Under the pieces are notes generated by a model. The model saw only the letters and a list, made by a program, of their open reading frames with translations. It was not told the origin of the DNA and ran no database searches. Below, piece after piece: positions 1-7,855 of a stretch of 64,000 nucleotides of DNA; position 1 is the first letter of the stretch, and the number at the start of each line of letters is the position of its first letter. The DNA comes from Martinezella multihospitum (GTDB taxonomy: Bacteria; Pseudomonadota; Alphaproteobacteria; Rhizobiales; Rhizobiaceae), in the NCBI RefSeq assembly GCF_900094585.1, contig NZ_FMAG01000004.1, positions 887,610 through 951,609 on the forward strand, in the 5' to 3' direction. Position numbers and translations under genes: made by a program.

Positions 1-322
1 CGGAGGAGAGAACATATCAGTGCAAATAGGTCGCAAGCCCTGCGCCCCATCTCCTCCAAGCGGATCGCATAGCCCGACTTAGATTAAGTAACTTTGTTTT
101 GGCGTCAAGCGCACAAGAAATAAGTTGCGAAAGTTTTGTCCGTTGTCGATGCCCCCGATCAATCTTCCCCAATTCCGATCTTTCATCGAAATGTTGGCTT
201 AAATCTTTCCATCCACCTACCTTCAGGATTTTCAGTGATTGACAGGCGATAAGTTGCGGATGCATTTCTGGCGATTGCAGCAGTCCGCTTTAGATGCGGG
301 TGCAAAGCCTGAATTGGATTGA
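1..322. other. Left-edge stretch without a supported gene
   Basis: No reading frame here resembles a protein family I recognise. The base composition is lower in GC than the neighbouring genes. The string ATAAGTTGCG occurs twice (119-128 and 249-258), which I cannot interpret. It probably belongs to the same decayed patch as the gene fragments just to its right. Confidence 0.4.
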
Positions 323-475
323 ACGAATACAGGTCCGCTCTACATCAATGCCTGCGCGACCCCCTTCATGCCAAACGGGGCCGGCACCGGGGATAGCGAG
401 TATCCATCGCTTTTCGAGAACACCACCGTCGATACAGGCGTTCAGAATAACCTGGCAATGTCGCCGCCGTATCCA
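323..475 (+). pseudogene. Unidentified protein relic
   Basis: A frame that opens right after a stop at 320-322 reads protein-like (for example YINACATPFMPNG, then DSEYPSLFENTTVDTG), then loses sense around 470, where the adjacent rhodanese-like frame takes over. No start codon with a ribosome binding site precedes it. It looks like an internal piece of a protein I cannot name. That it is a relic rather than a functional short gene is inferred from the missing start and the abrupt change of frame. Confidence 0.35.
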
Positions 476-840
476 GTCAAGCCCGCTGGTACAATATCCA
501 TGCACTTGACATCCATGTACTTGACGGCGGCATTCCGGCATGGACGGCAAATAGCAATGGCGCGCCTCTTCCGACCTTCGACACGCCCGGTGTTGATTTC
601 CCGATCTGGGTGCGGAAGGAGAAGAACACACCGGTGATCTCAGCTAAGGATCTGAAGGCGCTGCATGATGGGGGGGAAGACGTCATCGTCATCGATACGC
701 GCACTGTTCCGGAATTCGTGCGCGACCATGTGCCGGGCGCCGTCAGCGTGCCGGGCGCAGAATTGGCGCTGCGCTTCCAGCGGTCGCTCACATGCACCAT
801 TCACCAGGCCGGTTTTGATTTCGGCCTTGCCAACGCCTAG
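451..840 (+). pseudogene. Rhodanese-domain sulfurtransferase relic
   Basis: This open frame has no good start. It contains HVLDGGIPAWT, the typical end of one rhodanese domain, followed by a linker. A second rhodanese domain then begins: PVISAKDLKALHDGG, VIVIDTRTVPEFVRDHVPGA and SVPGAELALRF. The match stops near 780, and the last 15-20 codons are unrelated sequence before the stop. The active-site cysteine loop of the second domain is therefore missing. Multi-domain rhodaneses move sulfane sulfur; this copy should be inactive. Its place beside an amino-acid importer and a flavin monooxygenase hints that the locus once handled organosulfur compounds. Confidence 0.6.
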
Positions 841-920
841 TAATCTGCGGCGAGCCGCCGCCCCAAGCACGCCCACCGGAGCAATAGCCCGGCCTCGCTC
901 AGGCCGCCCTTGATGCGATG

Positions 921-1712
921 TCAGAGCAACATCGACGCACCGCGATCGAGATAGGTATCGAGGAATTGCTCAAGACGAGGGTTTCTCGGCTTCTTGAAAA
1001 CCTCCTGAGGCGGTCCGCTAAACAGTACCTTGCCGTGATCGAGAAAGATGATCTGCTGACCGACGGTCGCAGCAAAACCGATTTCATGAGAGACAACGAC
1101 CATGGTCATACCCTCGGCTGCCAGATCGCGCATGACGTTCAGGACTTCGCCCGTTAGCTCCGGATCAAGGGATGAAGTCGGCTCATCGAACAGCATGATC
1201 TTCGGCTTTAATGCCAGGGCGCGGGCGATCGCGACGCGTTGCTGCTGTCCGCCGGAAAGCTGCGAGGGATAATGCCCTGCTCTTGCTTCGAGCCCCACCT
1301 TGACGAGCTGCACCATGGCCGCATCTTCGGCCTGCTTCCGGCTCATCTTGTGAACCGTCTTCAACGCCTCGCTGACATTACCGAGCGCAGTCATATGCGG
1401 CCAAAGATTGAACTGCTGAAACACCATGCCGATCTGAGCGCGGATCGCGCGATTGGTCGCCGCCGAAATGCGTTCACGACGTCCCTGGGAATCCTCGGCA
1501 AAGCCAAGGACCTCGCCGTTGATGGAGATCGTTCCGCGCGTTGCCTCCTCAAGAAAGGCCATGCATCGCAAAAGCGTACTCTTGCCGGAGCCGGATGGAC
1601 CGATGAGACACGAGACCTGTCCCGGCTCGATGACAAGATCGATGCCGTGAAGAACCGTGGTTTCTCCGAACGTCTTGACGAGATTGCTGACTGCTATAGC
1701 GGGGACGCTCAT
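921..1712 (-). CDS. Polar amino acid ABC transporter, ATP-binding protein
   Basis: Predicted 263-residue cytoplasmic ATPase of a HAAT/PAAT amino-acid importer. Walker A GPSGSGKST lies at residues 38-46, the Q-loop in VFQQFNLWPH near 97-106, the signature LSGGQQQ near 152-158 and Walker B IMLFDEPTS near 172-180, followed by the H-loop in VVSHEIGFA. Its ATG overlaps the stop of the upstream permease by ATGA, so it is the last gene of a four-gene operon (binding protein, two permeases, ATPase). An in-frame extension upstream runs through the permease gene in another frame and is not part of the protein. The substrate is not determined by sequence; a polar or sulfur-containing amino acid is plausible. 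Confidence 0.93.
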   Translation of the reverse strand: MSVPAIAVSNLVKTFGETTVLHGIDLVIEPGQVSCLIGPSGSGKSTLLRCMAFLEEATRGTISINGEVLGFAEDSQGRRERISAATNRAIRAQIGMVFQQFNLWPHMTALGNVSEALKTVHKMSRKQAEDAAMVQLVKVGLEARAGHYPSQLSGGQQQRVAIARALALKPKIMLFDEPTSSLDPELTGEVLNVMRDLAAEGMTMVVVSHEIGFAATVGQQIIFLDHGKVLFSGPPQEVFKKPRNPRLEQFLDTYLDRGASMLL

Positions 1713-2377
1713 GCGTTGAAAAACCTGAATCTGGAAAGTTTCGTTTCGGCAAGATTGCCAAGCCAGCCGGTGACTTCGACGAGCACCCAATAGAAGAGCG
1801 CCAGCGCGGACAGCGCTTCGACGAAGGCATATTGCTGCGATCCGATCGCGCTTAGCGTCGCCGTCAGCTCCGGCACGGTGATGATCGACAGCACCGCCGT
1901 CTCCTTCATCAGGATGACGACCATGTTCACGGAGGGCGGCAGCACCAGCATCGTCATCTCGGGCAAGAGAATGCGCCGGATGATCTGCCCCCGCGTCAGG
2001 CCGACGCACTCGCCAGCCTCGATATGGCCCTTTGGCACGGCCCGAAATCCGGAACGGAAGATTTCGCTGAAATAGGCCGCGCCATAGATCGAAATGCCGA
2101 TCAGACCGGCAGGCAGGGGATCGAGCTCGAGGCCGACGAAGGGGCCGCCATAGTAGACGAGGAAGATCTGGATGAGAAACGGCGTTCCGCGCAGCACGGC
2201 TACGATGGCACCCAGTATCTTGTCGACCAACATGCCGCCATATTGCCGGGCGATCGCCATCAGGAAGCCTATGACGGCCGCAGCGATAGTGCCGAGGATC
2301 CAGATCATGATCGTCACGCCGGCGCCACTGAGGATGGCAGGCCATTGCCCGATGAGCACATTGATGTCGAAGGTCAT
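1709..2377 (-). CDS. Polar amino acid ABC transporter, permease
   Basis: A 222-residue inner-membrane permease of the HisM/GlnP family with about five transmembrane segments. The EAA loop reads VGLTRGQIIRRILLPEM, the surface that docks on the ATPase. Its start overlaps the end of the other permease by 4 bp and its end overlaps the ATPase start by 4 bp, which indicates translational coupling. It should pair with the 2374-3015 product to form a heterodimeric channel. Confidence 0.92.
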   Translation of the reverse strand: MTFDINVLIGQWPAILSGAGVTIMIWILGTIAAAVIGFLMAIARQYGGMLVDKILGAIVAVLRGTPFLIQIFLVYYGGPFVGLELDPLPAGLIGISIYGAAYFSEIFRSGFRAVPKGHIEAGECVGLTRGQIIRRILLPEMTMLVLPPSVNMVVILMKETAVLSIITVPELTATLSAIGSQQYAFVEALSALALFYWVLVEVTGWLGNLAETKLSRFRFFNA

Positions 2378-3015
2378 CGCGGCACCCCGGGCAATCTGCT
2401 TTCGATCAGGCCGCCGGCAAGCGCCACCACCCAGTTGATGACGAGATAGATGAGGCCGGCGGATGCGAAGAGCTGCAGCGGCAGAAAGGTACTGCCGGCA
2501 AGATCCTGCGCCATGCGGGTCAGTTCGACGATGCCGACGACCGAGACCAGTGACGACGCCTTCAGAATGAGGATTGCCTCGTTGACGAGAGCAGGAAATG
2601 TCAGGCGCAGGGCGATTGGAACCTTGATGCGGCGAAAGATCTGGCGCGGCGTCAGCCCGACCATCTCTGCCGACTCCACCAGACCGAGCGGCACGCTGGC
2701 AAAGCCGCCGCGCAGGTTCTCCGCCTGATATGCGGCCGTGCAGAGCGACAAGCCGATGATCGCGGCAACGATGCTCGGCACGTTGATGCCGACGGCTGGA
2801 AGCAGATTGTAAATCAGCAGCAATTGCACCAGCAGCGGCACGCCCCGAAAGAAACTGATGAAAATCTGGGCAGGTCGCACGAAAAGGCTACGCCTCGTCA
2901 GCAGCATTCCTGAAATGAGGATCGCAATCGCAAAACCGATAAGGATCGACACGAGGCTGATCGTCACCGTGTAGATGGATGCCTGCAGAAGCAACCCGAA
3001 GAGCTCGATGGACAT
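2374..3015 (-). CDS. Polar amino acid ABC transporter, permease
   Basis: A 213-residue permease of the same family as its downstream neighbour, with the EAA loop VGLTPRQIFRRIKVPIAL and hydrophobic helices throughout. The start lies about 100 bases after the binding-protein gene, beyond a hairpin. It is second in the operon, and the two permease genes overlap by ATGA. Confidence 0.92.
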   Translation of the reverse strand: MSIELFGLLLQASIYTVTISLVSILIGFAIAILISGMLLTRRSLFVRPAQIFISFFRGVPLLVQLLLIYNLLPAVGINVPSIVAAIIGLSLCTAAYQAENLRGGFASVPLGLVESAEMVGLTPRQIFRRIKVPIALRLTFPALVNEAILILKASSLVSVVGIVELTRMAQDLAGSTFLPLQLFASAGLIYLVINWVVALAGGLIESRLPGVPR

Positions 3016-3064
3016 TGTTGAGTTTTCGCCCGCTTGGTGACCAGAAAGCCGCGATCTCGTTTAC

Positions 3065-3097
3065 CGGCCATGCCCGACAAAAGCGCGGGCACGGCCG
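3065..3097 (-). terminator. Intra-operon hairpin after the binding-protein gene
   Basis: CGGCC-A-TGCCCG pairs with CGGGCA-C-GGCCG across a 9-base loop: 11 base pairs with one mismatch. It begins 16 bases after the end of the solute-binding-protein gene and lies before the first permease. There is no T-run, so attenuation or 3' mRNA protection is more likely than full termination. It is one of five such structures in the window. Confidence 0.55.
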
Positions 3098-3112
3098 ATC
3101 TCCGAGGACTGA

Positions 3113-3940
3113 TCAGAACGCAGGGTCCTTGACGGCGTCAGGCGTATCGAAGCTCGCGCCGAACCACTTCTTCTGCAGCGTCGCCATGCGGCCGTCCGCC
3201 TTGATCTTCAACATGGCGGCATCGATGGCGTCCATCAATGGCGCATGATCGGCATCCTTCAGGCCGATAAAGCCGAAATAGGATTTCTTGCCGAAGGGCG
3301 GCAGCACGACTTCGAACGTGCCTTCACGCTGCTTGGCGACAAAAGCAATATTCGGCAGCGAGTTGGCGACGCCGGCGATACGGCCGGCTGCCAGATCCGC
3401 ATAGGATTCCGTAAAGGCCGGATATTCGCGGATCTCGGCCTTGGTCGGCAGAGTGTCGGAAAACTCCTTGAGCTGATCAAGCTGGGCGGTCGCCTTGCCG
3501 ACGCCGATCTTCTTGCCGGCAATGTCTTCCGGCTTGTTGATCGTCTTGTCACCGGCCTTCTTCAGGATCGCGATGGTTGCTTCGGCCAAGGGCGGCGTGA
3601 AGCGATAGCGCTCCATGCGCTTCTTGGTGATGGTCGCCGGCCCGGCAACGACGTCGAACTTGCCGGCTTCGAGCGCCGGGAAGACGCCATCCCACGGCAA
3701 GGTGACCCATTCGATCTTCACGCCAAGTTCCTTGCCGATCTCATCGAAGAGGTCGACGTTCAAGCCGACATGCTTTCCAGCATCGATGAAATCGAACGGA
3801 GCAAAGGCCGTCTCGGTGCCGACCTTCAGGGTGCCGGCAGCCTTGACGGCGGCAAGCGTATCAGCCGCATGGGCCGAAATCGTTGCACCAAACAAAAGCG
3901 CTGCGCCAACCAGCCCCTTCAGAAGCGAATTCTTCCTCAT
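3113..3940 (-). CDS. Amino acid ABC transporter, periplasmic binding protein
   Basis: A 275-residue family-3 solute-binding protein (SBP_bac_3). The ATG at 3940 is chosen because GGAGAG lies just upstream and the protein then opens with a Sec signal peptide (MRKNSLLKGLVGAALLF, cleavage near AHA-AD). The mature part shows TLKVGTETAFAPFDF and the later block GKKIGVGKATAQLDQL typical of the family. It is the first gene of the importer operon and faces the GntR regulator across a divergent intergenic region that holds a palindrome. The ligand cannot be read from sequence. Confidence 0.93.
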   Translation of the reverse strand: MRKNSLLKGLVGAALLFGATISAHAADTLAAVKAAGTLKVGTETAFAPFDFIDAGKHVGLNVDLFDEIGKELGVKIEWVTLPWDGVFPALEAGKFDVVAGPATITKKRMERYRFTPPLAEATIAILKKAGDKTINKPEDIAGKKIGVGKATAQLDQLKEFSDTLPTKAEIREYPAFTESYADLAAGRIAGVANSLPNIAFVAKQREGTFEVVLPPFGKKSYFGFIGLKDADHAPLMDAIDAAMLKIKADGRMATLQKKWFGASFDTPDAVKDPAF

Positions 3941-4027
3941 GTTTTCTCTCCAGTTTTTTGCCCTTCCGTTGGAAGGTCCAGGTTCCCCAAGCGTCGTCCC
4001 GTCTAGGCGGATTTCTATGATCCGCTT

Positions 4028-4039
4028 TTGTCTATACAA
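4028..4039. promoter_or_regulatory. Candidate GntR/HutC operator
   Basis: TTGTCTATACAA is a palindrome with one mismatched pair, located between the divergent binding-protein and GntR genes. HutC-type regulators commonly bind short TGT(N)ACA-like palindromes, so the GntR product at 4171 is the natural candidate ligand. A TGTC...GACA pair is also present near 4105-4120. Confidence 0.45.
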
Positions 4040-4170
4040 ATAGATACAGACTGGCCTACACTGTCAAATACAAAACTCAAAAGACGCAAGATTTGTGCCG
4101 CATGATGTCTAGATATCCGACAGAAGCGGCCTTCACAGATACAGAATTCATCGCTGGAGCAAGGTGAGCG

Positions 4171-4914
4171 TTGATCCCAATTCATCAGAGAATTCTCAAG
4201 GACATCGAAAGCAGGATCATGAGCGGCATCTGGCCGCCCGGTCACCGAATACCCGTCGAACACGAGTTGCTGAAAGAATATCAATGTTCTCGTATGACCG
4301 TGAATAAGGCGCTTTCGACCCTGGCTGAACGTGGCATGATCATACGTCGCCGCAAGCTTGGTTCCTTCGTCGCCTCGCGGCAGATCGACCGGACGGTGAT
4401 GGACATCCAGGACATTTCCACGGAAGCGGAGTTGGCAGGACATGAACACAGTCACAAGATCCTGATGCGGAAAATCGAGATGCTGGACTCTACCACCGCG
4501 ACGCGGCTCGGCGAAGCCGAGGGAGCGGAAATCTTGCGACTTCACTGCCTGCATGCGGTTGACGGCAAGGCCAATGCGCTGGAGCGACGCATCATCATGC
4601 TTGACCTGGTACCATCAGCAAGAGCCGAGAGCTTCGCTTCGGTCCCGCCCGGCAAATGGTTGCTGGACATGGTCCCCTGGTCGAAGGCCCGGCATGTCAT
4701 TCGAGCCGTATCAGCCGACGCCAACACGGCGCGCCTGCTCGAAACCGAGCGTGGCGAAGCCTGCCTGACGCTTATCCGCCAGACATGGCAGAGCAGTCGC
4801 ACGGTCACCTATGTCGAATTCGTGCATCCCGGCGACCGTTTCCAGTTTGCCGGCGACTTTCATCCCAATGAAAGAGGCGCCATCGATCAACCGCCGCAAG
4901 GAAGCGCCTCTTGA
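4171..4914 (+). CDS. GntR family regulator, HutC subfamily
   Basis: A 247-residue DNA-binding repressor. The N-terminal winged helix-turn-helix (VEHELLKEYQCSRMTVNKAL, then LAERGMIIRRRKLGSFV) covers about residues 29-70. A UTRA ligand-binding domain follows, ending with ERGEACLTLIRQTWQ and VTYVEFVHPGDRFQF. Start is TTG at 4171 with AAGGTGAG just upstream; no ATG in frame fits. UTRA domains in this subfamily sense amino-acid catabolites such as urocanate, but no hut genes are present, so the ligand is unknown. It is divergent from the amino-acid importer, its likely target, and its stop overlaps the LysR gene start. Confidence 0.88.
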   Translation: MIPIHQRILKDIESRIMSGIWPPGHRIPVEHELLKEYQCSRMTVNKALSTLAERGMIIRRRKLGSFVASRQIDRTVMDIQDISTEAELAGHEHSHKILMRKIEMLDSTTATRLGEAEGAEILRLHCLHAVDGKANALERRIIMLDLVPSARAESFASVPPGKWLLDMVPWSKARHVIRAVSADANTARLLETERGEACLTLIRQTWQSSRTVTYVEFVHPGDRFQFAGDFHPNERGAIDQPPQGSAS

Positions 4915-5852
4915 GCGACAAACGGATCAGCAGGGCAGTTCCGCTCAAGGGCTTGCAGGCCTTCGAAGCCGTCGGCCGTTGTGGCAGCGTGAGCGCCGCG
5001 GCGTTGGAACTGAAGGTTTCGCCCGGAGCGATCAGTCAGCAGATCCGCAAGATCGAAAGCTTTCTCGGCGTCACCTTGCTCGAGCGCAATGGCCGCACGG
5101 TGGAACTCACCCAATGGGGACGGCTCTATCATCAGGAAGTATCGAAAGGATTCGAACAGTTCGCAGCTGCAGAGCAGATCCTGGAACGGGCACGTAACGA
5201 GAATGCCCTTGTCCTCAGCGCCCTGTCTTCCGTCGTCAACAAATGGATCGGCCGCCGGATCTTCGACTGGCAGGCCCTTCATCCAAACGCGCATGTTAGG
5301 ATCGTCGGCCGCGACAAGGAACCGCGCATGGGCTTCGACGACATCGATTTCCGCATCAGCTACGGATCGGACGTGCTGCAGCATGAACACTATACGGAGC
5401 TGTTTCGCGACTGGGTGGTTCCCGCCTGCTCGCCGGCATTGGTCAAGGGCAAGACGCCCTCTGCCGCACAGCTTCTCGAATATCCGCTCCTGCATGTCGA
5501 ATGGGAGCGGCATTTCACGCCCTATCCGAGTTGGCTTGAATTCGCCGCGAAAACGGGGACCACTCTCGCGGAGACCGCCGCCGGCCTCTCCTTCACGCTG
5601 TCCAGCAGCGCCATTGACGCGGCCGTTAACAAACGCGGCGTCGTTCTCGCACAAATGTCGATGATCGCGGATGAGCTTGAGGCGCAGACGCTGGTCATTC
5701 CCGTCGACATACGCATCGCCTTGCGCGAAAGTTACTTTCTCGCCTGGGACAGGGCGGCTTTGGAAAAGCCGCATGGACGCCAATTCCGCGATTGGCTGCT
5801 CGCCGTCTCCCGCCAGCAGGCCATTCTGTCGGCACCCAGATCAACTGTTTAG
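4911..5852 (+). CDS. LysR family regulator, GcvA-like
   Basis: A 313-residue LysR-type regulator. The N-terminal helix-turn-helix (LKGLQAFEAVGRCGSVSAAA, then VSPGAISQQIRKIE) is of the GcvA/AmpR subtype, followed by the substrate-binding effector domain. It starts at TTG 4911 inside the upstream stop (TTGA overlap), so it should be translated with the GntR gene. Downstream, after about 110 bases, comes the monooxygenase gene, a probable target. Two different regulators in one overlapping pair is unusual. Confidence 0.87.
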   Translation: MSDKRISRAVPLKGLQAFEAVGRCGSVSAAALELKVSPGAISQQIRKIESFLGVTLLERNGRTVELTQWGRLYHQEVSKGFEQFAAAEQILERARNENALVLSALSSVVNKWIGRRIFDWQALHPNAHVRIVGRDKEPRMGFDDIDFRISYGSDVLQHEHYTELFRDWVVPACSPALVKGKTPSAAQLLEYPLLHVEWERHFTPYPSWLEFAAKTGTTLAETAAGLSFTLSSSAIDAAVNKRGVVLAQMSMIADELEAQTLVIPVDIRIALRESYFLAWDRAALEKPHGRQFRDWLLAVSRQQAILSAPRSTV

Positions 5853-5963
5853 AAAAACTAAAACGGAACTCAGCTGCACGATATTGATGAATTTTTGCGC
5901 CTGGCGATAATTTGCGCATTCGCCTTCAAAGGGACGGCGTGACCGACATAAAGGGAGAGTTCG

Positions 5964-7304
5964 ATGGCCCGGACCGACAAGATGAAACTCGGAACTTTCG
6001 TCTATACGTTCGGCTTTCATCCGGCCTCCTGGCTGCATCCGGCAAGCAATGTCAACGGCGCCAACGACTTCGCGCATCTCCTCGATGTCGCCAAAAGATC
6101 CGAGGCGGCGAAATTCGATTTCATGTTCATGGCCGATTCTCCGGCAGCGGCCGTCGGCGATCCGAATGCACTTGCCCGCATTCCCACAAAGATGAACCGC
6201 TTCGAACCCCTCTCGCTGCTCTCGGCACTGGCGGTTACAACCAACGATCTCGGTCTCGTGGCGACGGTCTCAACGAGCTACTACGAGCCATACAATGTCG
6301 CCCGCCTGTTTTCCTCGATCGACCATCTGAGCAAGGGCCGCGTCTGCTGGAACGTCGTCACCTCCGACCATGACGAAACCGGCTATAATTTCAATCGCGA
6401 GGGGCTCGATCCGCACGCGCTGCGTTATGAGCGGGGCAACGAGTTCGTCGACGTCGTATTCGGCCTTTGGGACAGCTTCGAGGAAGGCGCGCTCCTTCTC
6501 GATCGCGAAAACGGCGTCTACTATGACAAGGATAAGCACCACACGCTCAACCACAAGGGCAAGCACTTTAAGGTTCGCGGCCCCCTTAATATCGCGCGAA
6601 CGCCGCAAGGCCGTCCTGTCATCGCCCAGGCAGGCGGCTCCGAACCCGGAATGGACATGGCGGCACGCACCGCCGAGATCGTCTTCAGCCTCGCATCGAA
6701 CATCGAGCGGAACCGGTCCTTTTACGACAATGTCAAAGGCCGGATGGCGGCCTATGGCCGCGATAGAGACGATCTGAAAATCATGCCGGGCATCGTCGTC
6801 AACGTCGGCGAAACCGAGGCCGAGGCAAGGGCAAAAGTCGACTATCTGATCGACAAGATGCACCCGGATGTCGGACGGTTGATGCTCTCCGAATTCCTGG
6901 AAGCGGACCTGCGCGGCGTGGCTCTCGATGAACCCTTCCCGATGGACCGGCTGCCGGCGGCACCAAAGGGATCGCGCGCCTTGTTCGACGAACTGGTCGA
7001 TTTCGTCAAGAGCGGCCATACCGTCGGCGAGCTGATCCGGCACTATGCAGAAAAGCACACCGGAAACGGCATAACAGGCACGCCGGCCCAGATCGCCGAC
7101 TATATGGAGGAGTGGTTCGAGACACGTGCCGCCGACGGCTTTATCCTGATGTTTCCGACCTTGCCGTCCAGCCTCGACGACTTCGTGCGGCTCGTCGTGC
7201 CGGAGCTTCGCCGCCGCGGCCTGTTCCGCAAGGACTATGAAGGCAGGACGCTGCGCGAAAACCTCGGCATTTCAATGCCGGCAAACCGCTTTGCCAAGGC
7301 GTGA
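5964..7304 (+). CDS. Flavin-dependent monooxygenase, NtaA/SnaA/DszA family (LLM class)
   Basis: A 446-residue FMNH2-dependent luciferase-like monooxygenase. Family features are KLGTFVYTFGFHPASW at the start, the block VTSDHDETGYNFNREGLDPH, and RPVIAQAGGSEPGMDMAA, where flavin phosphate binding is expected. Length fits the NtaA/SnaA/DszA group. These two-component enzymes use reduced flavin from a separate reductase, which is the next gene (GTGA-type junction). Known members act on chelators, antibiotics or C-S bonds (DszA; YxeK-type enzymes on succinylated cysteine). With an amino-acid importer nearby, a sulfur- or nitrogen-substituted amino acid is my inferred substrate class. Confidence 0.9.
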   Translation: MARTDKMKLGTFVYTFGFHPASWLHPASNVNGANDFAHLLDVAKRSEAAKFDFMFMADSPAAAVGDPNALARIPTKMNRFEPLSLLSALAVTTNDLGLVATVSTSYYEPYNVARLFSSIDHLSKGRVCWNVVTSDHDETGYNFNREGLDPHALRYERGNEFVDVVFGLWDSFEEGALLLDRENGVYYDKDKHHTLNHKGKHFKVRGPLNIARTPQGRPVIAQAGGSEPGMDMAARTAEIVFSLASNIERNRSFYDNVKGRMAAYGRDRDDLKIMPGIVVNVGETEAEARAKVDYLIDKMHPDVGRLMLSEFLEADLRGVALDEPFPMDRLPAAPKGSRALFDELVDFVKSGHTVGELIRHYAEKHTGNGITGTPAQIADYMEEWFETRAADGFILMFPTLPSSLDDFVRLVVPELRRRGLFRKDYEGRTLRENLGISMPANRFAKA

Positions 7305-7315
7305 GGGCCAGTCCG

Positions 7316-7855
7316 ATGGGAGACGAGGCTCTGATCAGCGACACGGAATTCCGGCTATCGATGCGTCATCTGGCCGGCGCGATCAGCGTTATAACGGTTG
7401 GTGACGGGCAGGATCGTACCGGTTTCACCGCAACGTCGGTTTCCTCGTTTTCGGCGGAGCGGCCTTCCGTGATCGTCAGCGTCAACAGGGCCTCCTCCTC
7501 CTGGCCGGCGATGCAGCGCTATGGCTGCTTCTGCGTCAACGTGCTTGCTGCCGACCAGCTGCATGTGGCGCAATCCTTCGCCGGTATTGGCGGACGCAAG
7601 GGCGCTGACCGGTACGATGGTGCGCGATGGTACCGCCTCAAGACAGGCGCAGCTGCCCTTGAAAAGGCCCTGACGGTCCTGGACTGCAAGCTCGAAACCG
7701 CTTTCCAGCATCACTCCCATGCCATTCTGATCGGGCACATCTGTGCGACGGAAATCCGGCAGGACATCGGGCCGCTTCTCTATTGGCGGGGCGGCTATCA
7801 TGACCTTCCGGCCGCTGTCGATGAATGCCGCCTAGCGGAGCCGATCCGGCAATAA
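7316..7855 (+). CDS. Flavin reductase, partner of the monooxygenase
   Basis: A 179-residue FMN reductase of the HpaC/NtaB-like flavin_Reduct family: FRLSMRHLAGAISVITVG, then GFTATSVSSFSAERPSVIVSV, the flavin-binding core. I chose ATG 7316 because GAGGG lies 8 bases upstream; a GTG at 7301 overlaps the previous stop but has no spaced ribosome binding site. It should supply FMNH2 to the preceding monooxygenase. Its last 24 bases overlap the convergent aminotransferase gene, so the two transcripts share complementary 3' ends. Confidence 0.88.
   Translation: MGDEALISDTEFRLSMRHLAGAISVITVGDGQDRTGFTATSVSSFSAERPSVIVSVNRASSSWPAMQRYGCFCVNVLAADQLHVAQSFAGIGGRKGADRYDGARWYRLKTGAAALEKALTVLDCKLETAFQHHSHAILIGHICATEIRQDIGPLLYWRGGYHDLPAAVDECRLAEPIRQ

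Noticed and set aside
921..2345. A single long fusion of permease and ATPase on the minus strand.
   Set aside because: The upstream half is the permease gene read in the wrong frame; the true genes overlap by ATGA and each matches its family fully.
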